A program made the position numbers and the translations under genes. From the NCBI GenBank assembly GCA_029572955.1, contig JAKPQE010000081.1, positions 1-40,679 on the forward strand: a stretch of 40,679 nt of DNA, given 5' to 3'. Source of the DNA: Pseudomonadota bacterium. GTDB taxonomy: Bacteria; Pseudomonadota; Alphaproteobacteria; Rhizobiales; JAKPQE01. Below are positions 27,279 through 34,628 of this stretch, in pieces; position 1 is the stretch's first letter; each line of letters starts with the position of its first letter. The notes beneath the pieces are model-generated. The model saw nothing but the letters and a program-made list of their open reading frames with translations, did not search any database and was not told the DNA's origin.

Positions 27279-28175
27279 TCACCTCCGCTCCGCCGCGAAC
27301 CGGCGCACCATGTGGTCGACGAAGGCGCGCACCTTGCGGGCGAGGTGTCGCCGGTCGGGATAGACGACGAAGATGCCGACATCGGCCGGCTCGAATTCCG
27401 CGAGCACGATCTCGAGCCGCCCCTCGGCGACCGCATCGCCGACCGCGATCAGCGGCACCCGGGCAAAGCCGAGGCCGGCGAGCGTCGCCTCGCGCACCGC
27501 GCCGGCGCCGTTGACCCGGATGCGGCCGGAAACGGTCACCGGCAGGCGGCCGCCCTCCGCCCCGAAGACCCAGATGTCCGGCTGCGCGAGATTGGAATCG
27601 AGCACGCAGGGCCGGCCGCCGAGATCCTCCGGCCGCGCCGGGGCGCCATGGCGCGCGATCGTCTCGGGGGTCGCGCAGACGACCACCCGGAACGGCGCGA
27701 GGCGCCGGGCGATGAGGCTCGAATCGGCGAGCGCCGCCACCCGCACCGCGACGTCGAAGCCTTCCTCGACGAGATCGACGAAACGGTCCTCGAGCCTGAG
27801 GTCGAGGTCGATGCCCGGCTCGGCGGCGGCGAAGGCGAGGATCGCCCGGCCGAGATCGCCGCCGCCGAAGCTGCGCGGCGCCGAGACGCGCAGCCGGCCG
27901 CGCAGCGGCCCGCCGCTGTCGCGGATGCGGTCGTCGAGCGCCTCGATGCGTTTCAGGATGTCGAGCGCCTCGCGGAAATAGATCTCGCCGGCATCGGTCA
28001 GCGAGAAGGTCCGCGTCGTGCGGTTGACGAGGCGGGCGCCATAGGCGTCCTCGAGCTCGCGCACGTGCTTGGAAATGAGCGCCTTGGAACGGCCGAGCGC
28101 CCGCCCGGCGGCGGAGAACCCGCCATGTTCGGCAACGGCGACGAAGGTTTGCATGCGGGCGATGTTGTCGGTCAT
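27279..28175 (-). CDS. LysR family transcriptional regulator
   Basis: The 298-residue protein has the N-terminal winged helix-turn-helix (residues about 5-63) with FVAVAEHGGFSAAGRALGRS, ISKHVRELEDAYGARLVNR and FSLTDAGEIYF. A substrate-binding domain follows, of the LysR subgroup close to AaeR/DmlR (RLRVSAPRSFG, AVRVAALADSSLIARRLAP). The gene diverges from the DoxX gene across 120 bp that contain an exact palindrome (28199-28213). It therefore probably controls DoxX and itself. The inducer is unknown. Confidence 0.93.
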   Translation of the reverse strand: MTDNIARMQTFVAVAEHGGFSAAGRALGRSKALISKHVRELEDAYGARLVNRTTRTFSLTDAGEIYFREALDILKRIEALDDRIRDSGGPLRGRLRVSAPRSFGGGDLGRAILAFAAAEPGIDLDLRLEDRFVDLVEEGFDVAVRVAALADSSLIARRLAPFRVVVCATPETIARHGAPARPEDLGGRPCVLDSNLAQPDIWVFGAEGGRLPVTVSGRIRVNGAGAVREATLAGLGFARVPLIAVGDAVAEGRLEIVLAEFEPADVGIFVVYPDRRHLARKVRAFVDHMVRRFAAERR

Positions 28176-28198
28176 CGTTCATGATCCATGGACAGAAT

Positions 28199-28213
28199 GT
28201 CGTTTCAAACGAC
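28199..28213. promoter_or_regulatory. Palindromic operator candidate between lysR and doxX
   Basis: GTCGTTTCAAACGAC is a perfect 7-1-7 palindrome, 24 bp before the lysR start and 83 bp before the DoxX start. A second inverted pair, ACAAA/TTTGT, lies further right (28232-28254), in an AT-rich stretch that could hold the doxX promoter. LysR proteins typically bind such dyads in the shared region. Binding is inferred. Confidence 0.5.
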
Positions 28214-28295
28214 GATTGAACCACAAATCATAAACAATAGTTTGTCGGGAGATGCAACCACCGGCCCTCGCCCGGTCGCCCACGGAGTTAACCGC

Positions 28296-28718
28296 ATGAT
28301 CGATACCCGCACCGCCCCCTATGCCGCGCTCGCCCTGCGCCTCGGCCTCGGCCTCATGCTCCTCGCCCATGGCCTCCTCAAGGTCTTCGTCTTCACCGTC
28401 CCCGGAACGGTCGGCTTCTTCGGCAGCCTCGGCCTGCCGGCTGCCTTCGCCTACCTCACCATTCTCGGCGAGATCGGCGGCGGCCTTCTGATCCTCGCCG
28501 GCCTGCGCACGCGCTGGATCGCCCTCGCCGTCCTGCCGATCCTTCTCGGCGCGACCGTCGTTCATTCCGGTAATGGCTGGCTGTTCACCGCCGAGGGTGG
28601 CGGCTGGGAATACCCGGCCTTCCTCAGCCTCGCGGCCATCGTCCAGGCCCTGCTCGGCGACGGCGCCTACGCGCTCTCGGCCTATTTCGATCGCCGCCCG
28701 ACGCCGCAGAACGCCTGA
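28296..28718 (+). CDS. DoxX family membrane protein
   Basis: The 140-residue protein has four hydrophobic helices and the DoxX-family pattern. The N-terminal helix with LRLGLGLMLLAHGLLKVF is followed by TVGFFGSLGLPAAFAYL, GEIGGGLLILAGLRTRW and a last helix after WEYPAF. The ATG at 28296 is preceded by GGAGTTAA. Members are thought to take part in redox or stress responses of the membrane; no reaction is assigned. It is probably controlled by the divergent LysR protein and is followed by a strong terminator. Confidence 0.88.
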   Translation: MIDTRTAPYAALALRLGLGLMLLAHGLLKVFVFTVPGTVGFFGSLGLPAAFAYLTILGEIGGGLLILAGLRTRWIALAVLPILLGATVVHSGNGWLFTAEGGGWEYPAFLSLAAIVQALLGDGAYALSAYFDRRPTPQNA

Positions 28719-28755
28719 ACCCTCCGCTCGATTCCCCCCCGAGCGGACAAGCGAA

Positions 28756-28790
28756 GCCCGCCGGTCGACCTCCCGACCGGCGGGCCTTTT
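28756..28790 (+). terminator. Intrinsic terminator after the DoxX gene
   Basis: GCCCGCCGGTCG (28756-28767) and CGACCGGCGGGC (28774-28785) form a perfect 12-bp stem with a 6-nt loop, followed by CTTTT. It lies between the DoxX gene and the convergent amidase gene. Confidence 0.9.
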
Positions 28791-28812
28791 GCTGTCTGGT
28801 TCGAAAGGCGGT

Positions 28813-30000
28813 TCAGCCGGCCATGATGCGCCGGCCGAGCTCGATCAGCGAGCGGTCCGACCAGGCCGGGCCGATGAGCGAGACGCCGAGCGGCGCGCCC
28901 TCGACCTCCGCCAGCGGCAGGGTGAGCTGCGGCAGGCCGCAAAGCCCGGCGATGCACAGGAGTTCGAGCGCCCGCGTGCGGAACCCTTCGAGCGCCGGCG
29001 GCGGGGTCGTCAGCAGCGGCGCCGGCCCCGGCACCGTCGGAATGACGAGAACGCCGCTCGCGCCGATCAGCGCCGTGATGCGGTCGCGCACCTCCTTGCG
29101 CTTCTCGCTCGCGCCCGCCGCCTGCTCGGAGCGGATGCGCCGGCCGAAGTTGAAGCGGTCGGCGACGTCCGGGGCAAGGTCGGGATTGCGGCAGGAGAGC
29201 CAGCTGCCATGCACGCCGAGCGCCTCGTAGGCCTGGATGATGCGGAAGGTCCAGTACCAGGTGGTCAGCCCCTCCTCGACCATCTCGACCGTCTCGAGCG
29301 GCCCGGTCGCCTGCTCGATGCGGCCGAGCGCCGGCGGAAAGGCGCGCTTGGCCTCGGCGCTCGTCAGCTGGCCGATCGCTTCCTCGGGAAGGACGCCATG
29401 CACCGCCGCGCCAAGCGGCGCCCGATCCTCGCCGAGGAGAACCTCGCCGACCCTGGCGAAGGTGTCGATGTCGCGGGCGAACCAGCCGACCGTGTCGAAG
29501 CTCGGCGCCAGCGCCATCGCGCCCTGGAGCGAGATCCGCCCCTGCGTGGGCCTGAGGCCGACGAGGCCGCAATAGGATGCCGGCGCCCGCACCGAGCCGC
29601 CGGTGTCCGAGCCGACCGCGAAGTCGACGAGGCCGGCCGCCACCGCCGCCGCCGAGCCCGACGACGAGCCGCCCGGAATGCGATCGGGCGCCGCCGCGTT
29701 GATCGGCGTGCCGTAATGCTTGTTCTTGCCGTTGAGCGAGAAGGCGAGCTCGTCCATGTGGGTCTTGCCGACGAAGCGCGCCCCGGCGTCGAGCAGCGCC
29801 TGGATCGCCGGTGCCGTCGTCGCGCGCGGCTCGCTCTCCTGGCGCTTCAGGGGATGGCCGCAGCCGGTCGGATAGCCGACGACGTCGAAGAGGTCCTTCA
29901 CGCCCATGGTGAGGCCGGCGAGCGGCCCCGTCGCCGCATGGTCGACCTCGATATTCTCGTAGTCGACGAAGGCGTTGACCGTGTCCTCGACGAAAGCCAT
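28813..30000 (-). CDS. Amidase (amidase signature family)
   Basis: The 395-residue enzyme has the Ser-cisSer-Lys triad of the amidase signature family: Lys35 in GVKDLFDV, the cis-serine at about residue 112 in GGSSSGSAAAVA, and the nucleophile Ser136 in VGSDTGGSVRAPAS. The rest (GLRPTQGRISLQGAMALAP, CGLPQLTLPLA) is typical. The length is shorter than GatA (about 480) and no gatB or gatC lies near, so it is probably a catabolic or detoxifying amidase with unknown substrate. CAGGGAGACGCCGC precedes the ATG at 30000. Confidence 0.92.
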   Translation of the reverse strand: MAFVEDTVNAFVDYENIEVDHAATGPLAGLTMGVKDLFDVVGYPTGCGHPLKRQESEPRATTAPAIQALLDAGARFVGKTHMDELAFSLNGKNKHYGTPINAAAPDRIPGGSSSGSAAAVAAGLVDFAVGSDTGGSVRAPASYCGLVGLRPTQGRISLQGAMALAPSFDTVGWFARDIDTFARVGEVLLGEDRAPLGAAVHGVLPEEAIGQLTSAEAKRAFPPALGRIEQATGPLETVEMVEEGLTTWYWTFRIIQAYEALGVHGSWLSCRNPDLAPDVADRFNFGRRIRSEQAAGASEKRKEVRDRITALIGASGVLVIPTVPGPAPLLTTPPPALEGFRTRALELLCIAGLCGLPQLTLPLAEVEGAPLGVSLIGPAWSDRSLIELGRRIMAG

Positions 30001-30294
30001 GCGGCGTCTCCCTGAAAAAACCGTGCTGCGGCGCCCGGTCGGCGCGGCGGGCGAAAGACTGGCGCGACCGGACCGGCCGCGAAACGACAATGCGCAATCG
30101 AAAAGCGCACCGCTGCAACATAGGGCATTGCCTGCCGATGCCCACCATGGTTCCGGGCGGCGCCAAAGCCGCGCACGCCCGGCCCGTCCGGTTGTAACGA
30201 AAAGTGATCGCGCGCCCCCCTTCCCGGCGAACCCGGGATCGACGAGATGTAGGGACGGTCGGACCTGTCGGGTCCGGGTGGAGGACTTCTTTCC

Positions 30295-30570
30295 ATGATC
30301 ACCAATGTCGTCGACCCGGCCCCGGTGGCTGTGGCGCGCGCTTCGACGCGTCACAAGGTCGAGCGGCTGATGGCCCTCGTCGGTGCCATCCTCCTCGTGT
30401 CCTCGGAGATCGCCTTCGGTGCGATCGCCGCCGGATGGGCGATCGCCGGCCTCTTTTCCCTCGGCCCGGTCGTCATGACCGTGATCGACGGAATCATGCT
30501 GTCGATCGGCACCGTCTTCATGGTCTGGTTCGCGCGCAACGCCATCCGCTCCGAATTCGGCGCCGGCTGA
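30295..30570 (+). CDS. Small membrane protein of unknown function
   Basis: The 91-residue product has a basic N-terminal stretch (STRHKVERLM) and two hydrophobic helices (about residues 26-50 and 54-78). It ends in a short hydrophilic tail, RNAIRSEFGAG. GGAGGA lies 9 bases before the ATG. I do not recognise a family. It stands alone between the divergent amidase gene and the polyamine leader region; the preceding 290 bp (30001-30294) hold no gene I can support. Confidence 0.65.
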   Translation: MITNVVDPAPVAVARASTRHKVERLMALVGAILLVSSEIAFGAIAAGWAIAGLFSLGPVVMTVIDGIMLSIGTVFMVWFARNAIRSEFGAG

Positions 30571-30688
30571 CATCTTTTCGAGCCGCACCGGCCGGGACCG
30601 CCCGCGACGCCAGCGCCGCGGGCGAAATTAACGTTTTGTCAATAACTTGACGCCGGGTGATTTTTTTCGTCGCAGGTCCGATTTCCGC

Positions 30689-30717
30689 TTGTATGAGACG
30701 GCGAATATTCCTATTTT
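30689..30717 (+). promoter_or_regulatory. Candidate promoter of the polyamine operon
   Basis: TTGTAT (30689-30694) and TATTTT (30712-30717) stand 17 bp apart, each matching the sigma-70 type boxes at four of six positions, in a locally AT-rich stretch. Transcription would begin near 30724, leaving an untranslated leader of about 430 nt. Confidence 0.4.
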
Positions 30718-30723
30718 CCGCCT

Positions 30724-31151
30724 GCCCAAATTCGCACGTGCCTGTGGTCGCGTGCCGGTCGGTGGGATCCCGGACAAGTGGCCGGGATGACGCCCTAGAG
30801 AAGCCGGCAGCCGGAGGCGAAACCGGCGAACCCCGTCTCCGCGGGGGACGCGACTTGAAGCAACGACGTAGCGGGCTTTTTTGGTCTCTGCCGGCTCTCC
30901 AACAGCCGGGGTTACTGAAGAGGCACTACTTCCTTGCCGGGCGTGCGGATCGGTTCTCCGTTCCAAACGATGGCATCAACGCATCGAAACGTCGGGCAGA
31001 CGTTTTGCGTCAGATGTCGGCGGCGCATTGAGCACCGGTCCTCGGACCGGATCGACGTTGCCTTACCGTTCGCGGCTCCTCGTCCATAGGGGAGCCCGGC
31101 GAACGAAGCATCGTCGCATCTGCAACGACGAACGGAATTCGGAGAACCGCC
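30724..31151 (+). ncRNA. Long structured leader upstream of ornithine decarboxylase (candidate speF RNA motif)
   Basis: More than 400 nt before the ornithine decarboxylase gene hold a series of local hairpins. They are ATCCCGG/CCGGGAT (30767-30788), GCCGG/CCGGC with an 8-nt loop (about 30810-30827), CCCCG/CGGGG (about 30831-30846), CCGGCT/AGCCGG around 30891-30909, and CCGGTCC/GGACCGG near 31035. A T-run sits at 30877-30882, and CGGAG precedes the start codon. An RNA motif named speF, several hundred nucleotides long, is known upstream of ornithine decarboxylase genes in alphaproteobacteria, and position and length fit it. I could not compare with its covariance model. Control by polyamines or ornithine is an inference. 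Confidence 0.5.
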
Positions 31152-32282
31152 ATGACCGACCGTATCCGCGACTTCCTGCGCACCCGACGCCCGGACGGCC
31201 CGTGCCTCGTCCTCGACCTCGATGTCGTGCGCGACAATTACATCGCCCTCAACCGCGCCATGCCGGACACCCGCGTCTTCTACGCGGTGAAAGCCAACCC
31301 GGCGCCGGAGGTGCTCGCCCTTCTCGCCGAGCTCGGCTCGGCCTTCGACTGCGCCTCGGTGCCCGAGATCGTGATGGCCCTCGAGGCCGGCGCGACGCCG
31401 GACCGCATCTCCTTCGGCAACACCATCAAGAAGGAGCGCGACGTCGCCCGCGCCTTCGAGCTCGGCGTGCGCCTCTTCGCCGTCGACTGCGAGGCCGAGG
31501 TCGAGAAGGTCGCCCGCGTCGCCCCCGGCGCCCGCGTCTTCTGCCGCATCCTCTCCGATGGCGCCGGCGCCGAGTGGCCGCTGTCGCGCAAGTTCGGCTG
31601 CGCCCCGGAGATGGCCTCGCAGGTGCTCGAGCACGCCCATCGCCTCGGCCTCGCGGCCCACGGCATCTCCTTCCATGTCGGCTCGCAGCAGCGCGACCCG
31701 GAAGCCTGGGACCGTGCCCTCGCCACCACCGCCGGCATCTTCCGCGAGATGGCCGAGCGCGGCATTCACCTCAAGATGGTCAATCTCGGCGGCGGCTTCG
31801 CGGCCAAGTACCTGAAGGACATCCCGACCGCCCAGGACTATGGCCAGGCGATCTTCAACGCGCTCTGCCGCCATTTCGGCAACCGCATCCCCGAGACCAT
31901 CATCGAGCCGGGCCGCGGCATGGTCGGCAATGCCGGCATGATCAAGGCCGAGGTGGTGCTGATCTCCAGGAAGGCGGCCGAAGACGAGGTCCGCTGGGTC
32001 TATCTCGACATCGGCAAGTTCGGCGGTCTCGCCGAGACGATGGAAGAGGCGATCCGCTACCCGATCCGCACCGAGCGCGACGGCGGCGCCCTCGCCCCCT
32101 GCGTGCTCGCCGGCCCGACCTGCGATTCGGCCGACGTGCTCTACGAGAAGGATCCGTACTTCCTGCCGGTCTCGCTCGAGATCGGCGACGAAGTGCTGAT
32201 CGAGGCCGCCGGCGCCTATACGACGACCTATTCGTCGGTGGCGTTCAACGGCTTCTCGCCCCTTGCCTCCTACGTGATCTGA
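31152..32282 (+). CDS. odc: Ornithine decarboxylase (fold III, PLP-dependent)
   Basis: The 376-residue enzyme removes CO2 from ornithine (possibly also lysine) to give putrescine. It has the alanine-racemase-like barrel of eukaryote-type decarboxylases rather than the fold of E. coli SpeF. The PLP lysine is Lys47 in FYAVKANPAPEVL. Phosphate-binding IEPGRGMVG and the C-terminal GPTCDSADVLYEKD with the catalytic cysteine are all visible. The length (about 377) is normal for alphaproteobacterial ODC. It begins the operon ODC-GNAT-homospermidine synthase, behind a long structured leader. CGGAGAACCGCC precedes the ATG. Confidence 0.95.
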   Translation: MTDRIRDFLRTRRPDGPCLVLDLDVVRDNYIALNRAMPDTRVFYAVKANPAPEVLALLAELGSAFDCASVPEIVMALEAGATPDRISFGNTIKKERDVARAFELGVRLFAVDCEAEVEKVARVAPGARVFCRILSDGAGAEWPLSRKFGCAPEMASQVLEHAHRLGLAAHGISFHVGSQQRDPEAWDRALATTAGIFREMAERGIHLKMVNLGGGFAAKYLKDIPTAQDYGQAIFNALCRHFGNRIPETIIEPGRGMVGNAGMIKAEVVLISRKAAEDEVRWVYLDIGKFGGLAETMEEAIRYPIRTERDGGALAPCVLAGPTCDSADVLYEKDPYFLPVSLEIGDEVLIEAAGAYTTTYSSVAFNGFSPLASYVI

Positions 32283-32294
32283 CGCGAAACGCCG

Positions 32295-32867
32295 ATGATC
32301 CGCATCGAGGACGAGGCGCCCGCCGACGTGGGCGCCCGGGAGGCGCTGCTCGACCGCGCGTTCGGTCCGGCCCGCTTCCGCAAGACGTCGGAGCGCATCC
32401 GCGAGGGGCGGCTCGCCGCCGACGGGCTGTCGCTCGTCGCGCGTGACGGCGCTCGCCTCGTCGGCACGGTGCGGCTGTGGCATGTCGCGGCCGGCGATGC
32501 CGGTGCCGCGCTGCTGCTCGGCCCGCTCGCGGTCGACGAGACGCTGCGCGGCGAAGGCCTCGGCGGCCGGCTGATGCGCCGGGTGCTGAACCGCGCCGCG
32601 AGCCTCGGCCACCGCGCCGTGCTGCTCGTCGGCGATGCCCCCTACTACGCCCGCTTCGGCTTTGCCGCCGAGGCGGCGGCCGGTCTCGCCATGCCGGGAC
32701 CGTTCGAACGGCACCGCCTGCTCGGCCTCGACCTCAGCCCCGGCGCGCTCGGCCGGGCCGCGGGCCTCGTCCTGCCGACCGGCGCCCCGACCCCGGCCGA
32801 AACCCTCGTTCCGGCCGCCGATGCTGCGGCGCTGCCGGCCCTCGCCAAGCGCGCCGCGCTGCCTTAA
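32295..32867 (+). CDS. GNAT family N-acetyltransferase
   Basis: The 190-residue protein has a GNAT fold. LVGTVRLWHV is strand 2-3, LLLGPLAVDETLRGEGLGGRLM gives the acetyl-CoA loop (RGEGLGG), and GDAPYYARFGF is the C-terminal motif typical of the YhbS-like branch. The C-terminal 40 residues are Ala/Pro-rich. It lies 12 bp after ornithine decarboxylase and 77 bp before homospermidine synthase, so it belongs to the polyamine operon. It may acetylate a polyamine, but the branch also contains protein and small-molecule acetylases, so the substrate is open. Confidence 0.85.
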   Translation: MIRIEDEAPADVGAREALLDRAFGPARFRKTSERIREGRLAADGLSLVARDGARLVGTVRLWHVAAGDAGAALLLGPLAVDETLRGEGLGGRLMRRVLNRAASLGHRAVLLVGDAPYYARFGFAAEAAAGLAMPGPFERHRLLGLDLSPGALGRAAGLVLPTGAPTPAETLVPAADAAALPALAKRAALP

Positions 32868-32944
32868 AGGGTAGCGCGGCCGGCGCCTTTCCAATTCCAT
32901 TCGCCCGCCCCTCTGGACCCAGGAGAATCAAGGAGACCAGGCTC

Positions 32945-34375
32945 ATGACGCACTGGCCCATTCACGGTCGCATCGACGGCCCCATCGTGATGATCGGCTT
33001 CGGCTCGATCGGCAAGGGAACCCTGCCGCTCATCGAGCGCCATTTCGAGTTCGACCGATCGCGCTTCGTGGTCGTCGACCCGGTCGACACCGACCGCGGT
33101 TTGCTCGACGAGCGCGGCATGCGCTTCGTCAAGGCCGCCGTCACCCGCGACAATTACCGCGACCTGCTGACGCCTCTCCTCACCGAAGGCGGCGGCCGGG
33201 GCTTCTGCGTCAACCTCTCGGTCGACACCTCCTCGCTCGACATCATGAAGCTCTGCCGCGAACTCGGCGTCCTCTACATCGACACCGTCGTCGAGCCGTG
33301 GCTCGGCTTCTATTTCGACAAGGACGCCGGCCCCGAGGCGCGCACCAACTATGCGCTGCGCGAGACCGTCCGGGCCGAACGGCGTGCCAATCCCGGCGGC
33401 ACCACCGCCGTCTCGTGCTGCGGCGCCAATCCCGGCATGGTCTCCTGGTTCGTCAAGCAGGCCCTCCTCGACATCGCCCGCGACACCGGCGTCGACGCAG
33501 GCCGCCCGGCGAGCCGCGACGACTGGGCCCGCCTCATGCAGACGCTCGGCGTCAAGGGCGTCCACATCGCCGAGCGCGACACCCAGCGCGTCCGCAAACC
33601 CAAGCCGATGGGCACCTTCTGGAACACCTGGTCGGTCGAGGGCTTCCTCTCCGAGGGCTTCCAGCCGGCCGAACTCGGCTGGGGCAGCCACGAGAAGTGG
33701 CTGCCGGAGAACGCCCGCCGCCAGGCCGAGGGCTGCAAGGCGGCCGTCTACCTGCTGCAGCCGGGCGCCAACACCCGGGTGCGCACCTGGTGCCCGACCC
33801 CGGGCGCCCAGTACGGCTTCCTCGTCACCCACAACGAGGCGATCTCGATCTCCGACTACTACACCGTCGGCGCCGGCGACCATCCCGAATTCCGCCCGAC
33901 CTGCCACTACGCCTATCATCCGTGCAACGACGCCGTGCTGTCGCTGCACGAGCTGTTCGGCGCCGCCGGCAAGGTCCAGGAGAAGCTGCACGTCCTCGAC
34001 GAGGACGAGATCGTCGACGGCATGGACGAACTCGGCGTACTGCTCTACGGCCACGCCAGGAACGCCTACTGGTACGGCTCGCACCTCTCGATCGAGGAAG
34101 CGCGCAAGCTCGCGCCCTACCAGAACGCCACCGGCCTGCAGGTCTCCTCGGCCGTGCTCGCCGGCATGGTCTGGGCCCTCGAGAACCCGGATGCCGGCAT
34201 CGTCGAGGCCGACGAGATGGATCACGCCCGCTGCCTCGAGGTCCAGAAGCCCTATCTCGGCCCGGTCGCGGGCCACTATACCGACTGGACGCCGCTCGCC
34301 GGCCGTCCCGGCCTCTTCCCCGAGGACATCGACGAAAGCGACCCCTGGCAGTTCCGGAACGTCCTGGTGCGGTAG
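32945..34375 (+). CDS. hss: Homospermidine synthase
   Basis: The 476-residue NAD-dependent enzyme condenses two putrescines (or putrescine with spermidine) to homospermidine, the main triamine of many Rhizobiales. The N-terminal Rossmann motif is IGFGSIGKGTLPL. The family-typical segments YIDTVVEPWLGFY, SCCGANPGMVSWFVKQAL, MGTFWNTWSVEGFLSEGFQPAELGWG (in parts) and WCPTPGAQYGFLVTHNEAIS follow. The length is exactly in the family range (about 477). Its substrate comes from the decarboxylase at the head of the same operon. AAGGAGACC precedes the ATG, and a terminator lies at 34490-34516. Confidence 0.96.
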   Translation: MTHWPIHGRIDGPIVMIGFGSIGKGTLPLIERHFEFDRSRFVVVDPVDTDRGLLDERGMRFVKAAVTRDNYRDLLTPLLTEGGGRGFCVNLSVDTSSLDIMKLCRELGVLYIDTVVEPWLGFYFDKDAGPEARTNYALRETVRAERRANPGGTTAVSCCGANPGMVSWFVKQALLDIARDTGVDAGRPASRDDWARLMQTLGVKGVHIAERDTQRVRKPKPMGTFWNTWSVEGFLSEGFQPAELGWGSHEKWLPENARRQAEGCKAAVYLLQPGANTRVRTWCPTPGAQYGFLVTHNEAISISDYYTVGAGDHPEFRPTCHYAYHPCNDAVLSLHELFGAAGKVQEKLHVLDEDEIVDGMDELGVLLYGHARNAYWYGSHLSIEEARKLAPYQNATGLQVSSAVLAGMVWALENPDAGIVEADEMDHARCLEVQKPYLGPVAGHYTDWTPLAGRPGLFPEDIDESDPWQFRNVLVR

Positions 34376-34423
34376 CGCGTATTCCCGAAAAGTGGGCACC
34401 GGTTTTCGGACAAGGATACGCGC
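34375..34423. repeat. Rhizobiales intergenic palindrome
   Basis: GCGCGTAT (34375-34382) mirrors ATACGCGC (34416-34423) at the ends. Inside, CCCGAAAA faces TTTTCGG around GTGGGCACCGG. The core ATTCCCGAAAAGTGGG followed by CACCGGTTTTCGGACAAG is a short sequence I recall from many intergenic sites in Rhizobiales genomes. It lies right at the hss stop codon, between the housekeeping operon and the toxin island. Confidence 0.8.
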
Positions 34424-34489
34424 ACAACAGACGAATCGGCGCATCCCGAGCATTCGAGATCGCTCCGGACATACCCACCGAAATCGAGA

Positions 34490-34516
34490 CGCCCCGGCGG
34501 CAGCGCCGGGGCGTTT
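34490..34516 (+). terminator. Terminator of the polyamine operon
   Basis: CGCCCCGGCG (34490-34499) and CGCCGGGGCG (34504-34513) form a perfect 10-bp stem with a 4-nt loop, followed by TTTCTTGTT. It separates hss from the toxin gene and implies that the latter has its own promoter. Confidence 0.85.
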
Positions 34517-34595
34517 CTTGTTCGGCGGATACGCGGGAACTGACTGCCCCGCCGACTTCTCCCCCAAATCCCCCTCGCCGCTGACGGCGTGACAA

Positions 34596-34628
34596 TCGGC
34601 CGGTCCGAGACCAACCGGAGCCGGCCGA
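34596..34628 (+). promoter_or_regulatory. Hairpin masking the ribosome binding site and start codon of the toxin gene
   Basis: TCGGCCGGTCCG (34596-34607) pairs with CGGA (34616-34619) and CCGGCCGA (34621-34628), with one bulged G at 34620 and an 8-nt loop. The right arm contains the GGAG Shine-Dalgarno sequence (34617-34620), and its last base is the A of the ATG. All 12 pairs are Watson-Crick. Such a stem should strongly restrain translation of the downstream protein, as would suit a toxic product, or let it respond to a trigger. Confidence 0.65.

Noticed and set aside
30657-31031. Open frame in the odc leader beginning near MRRRIFLF, as a possible arginine-rich leader peptide
   Set aside because: There is no ribosome binding site, and the best promoter candidate places the transcript start downstream of this ATG. 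The frame is probably open by chance.
34589-34627. GTG start for the toxin candidate
   Set aside because: It lacks a ribosome site and would place 13 codons across the hairpin. The ATG at 34628 has GGAG at a normal distance.
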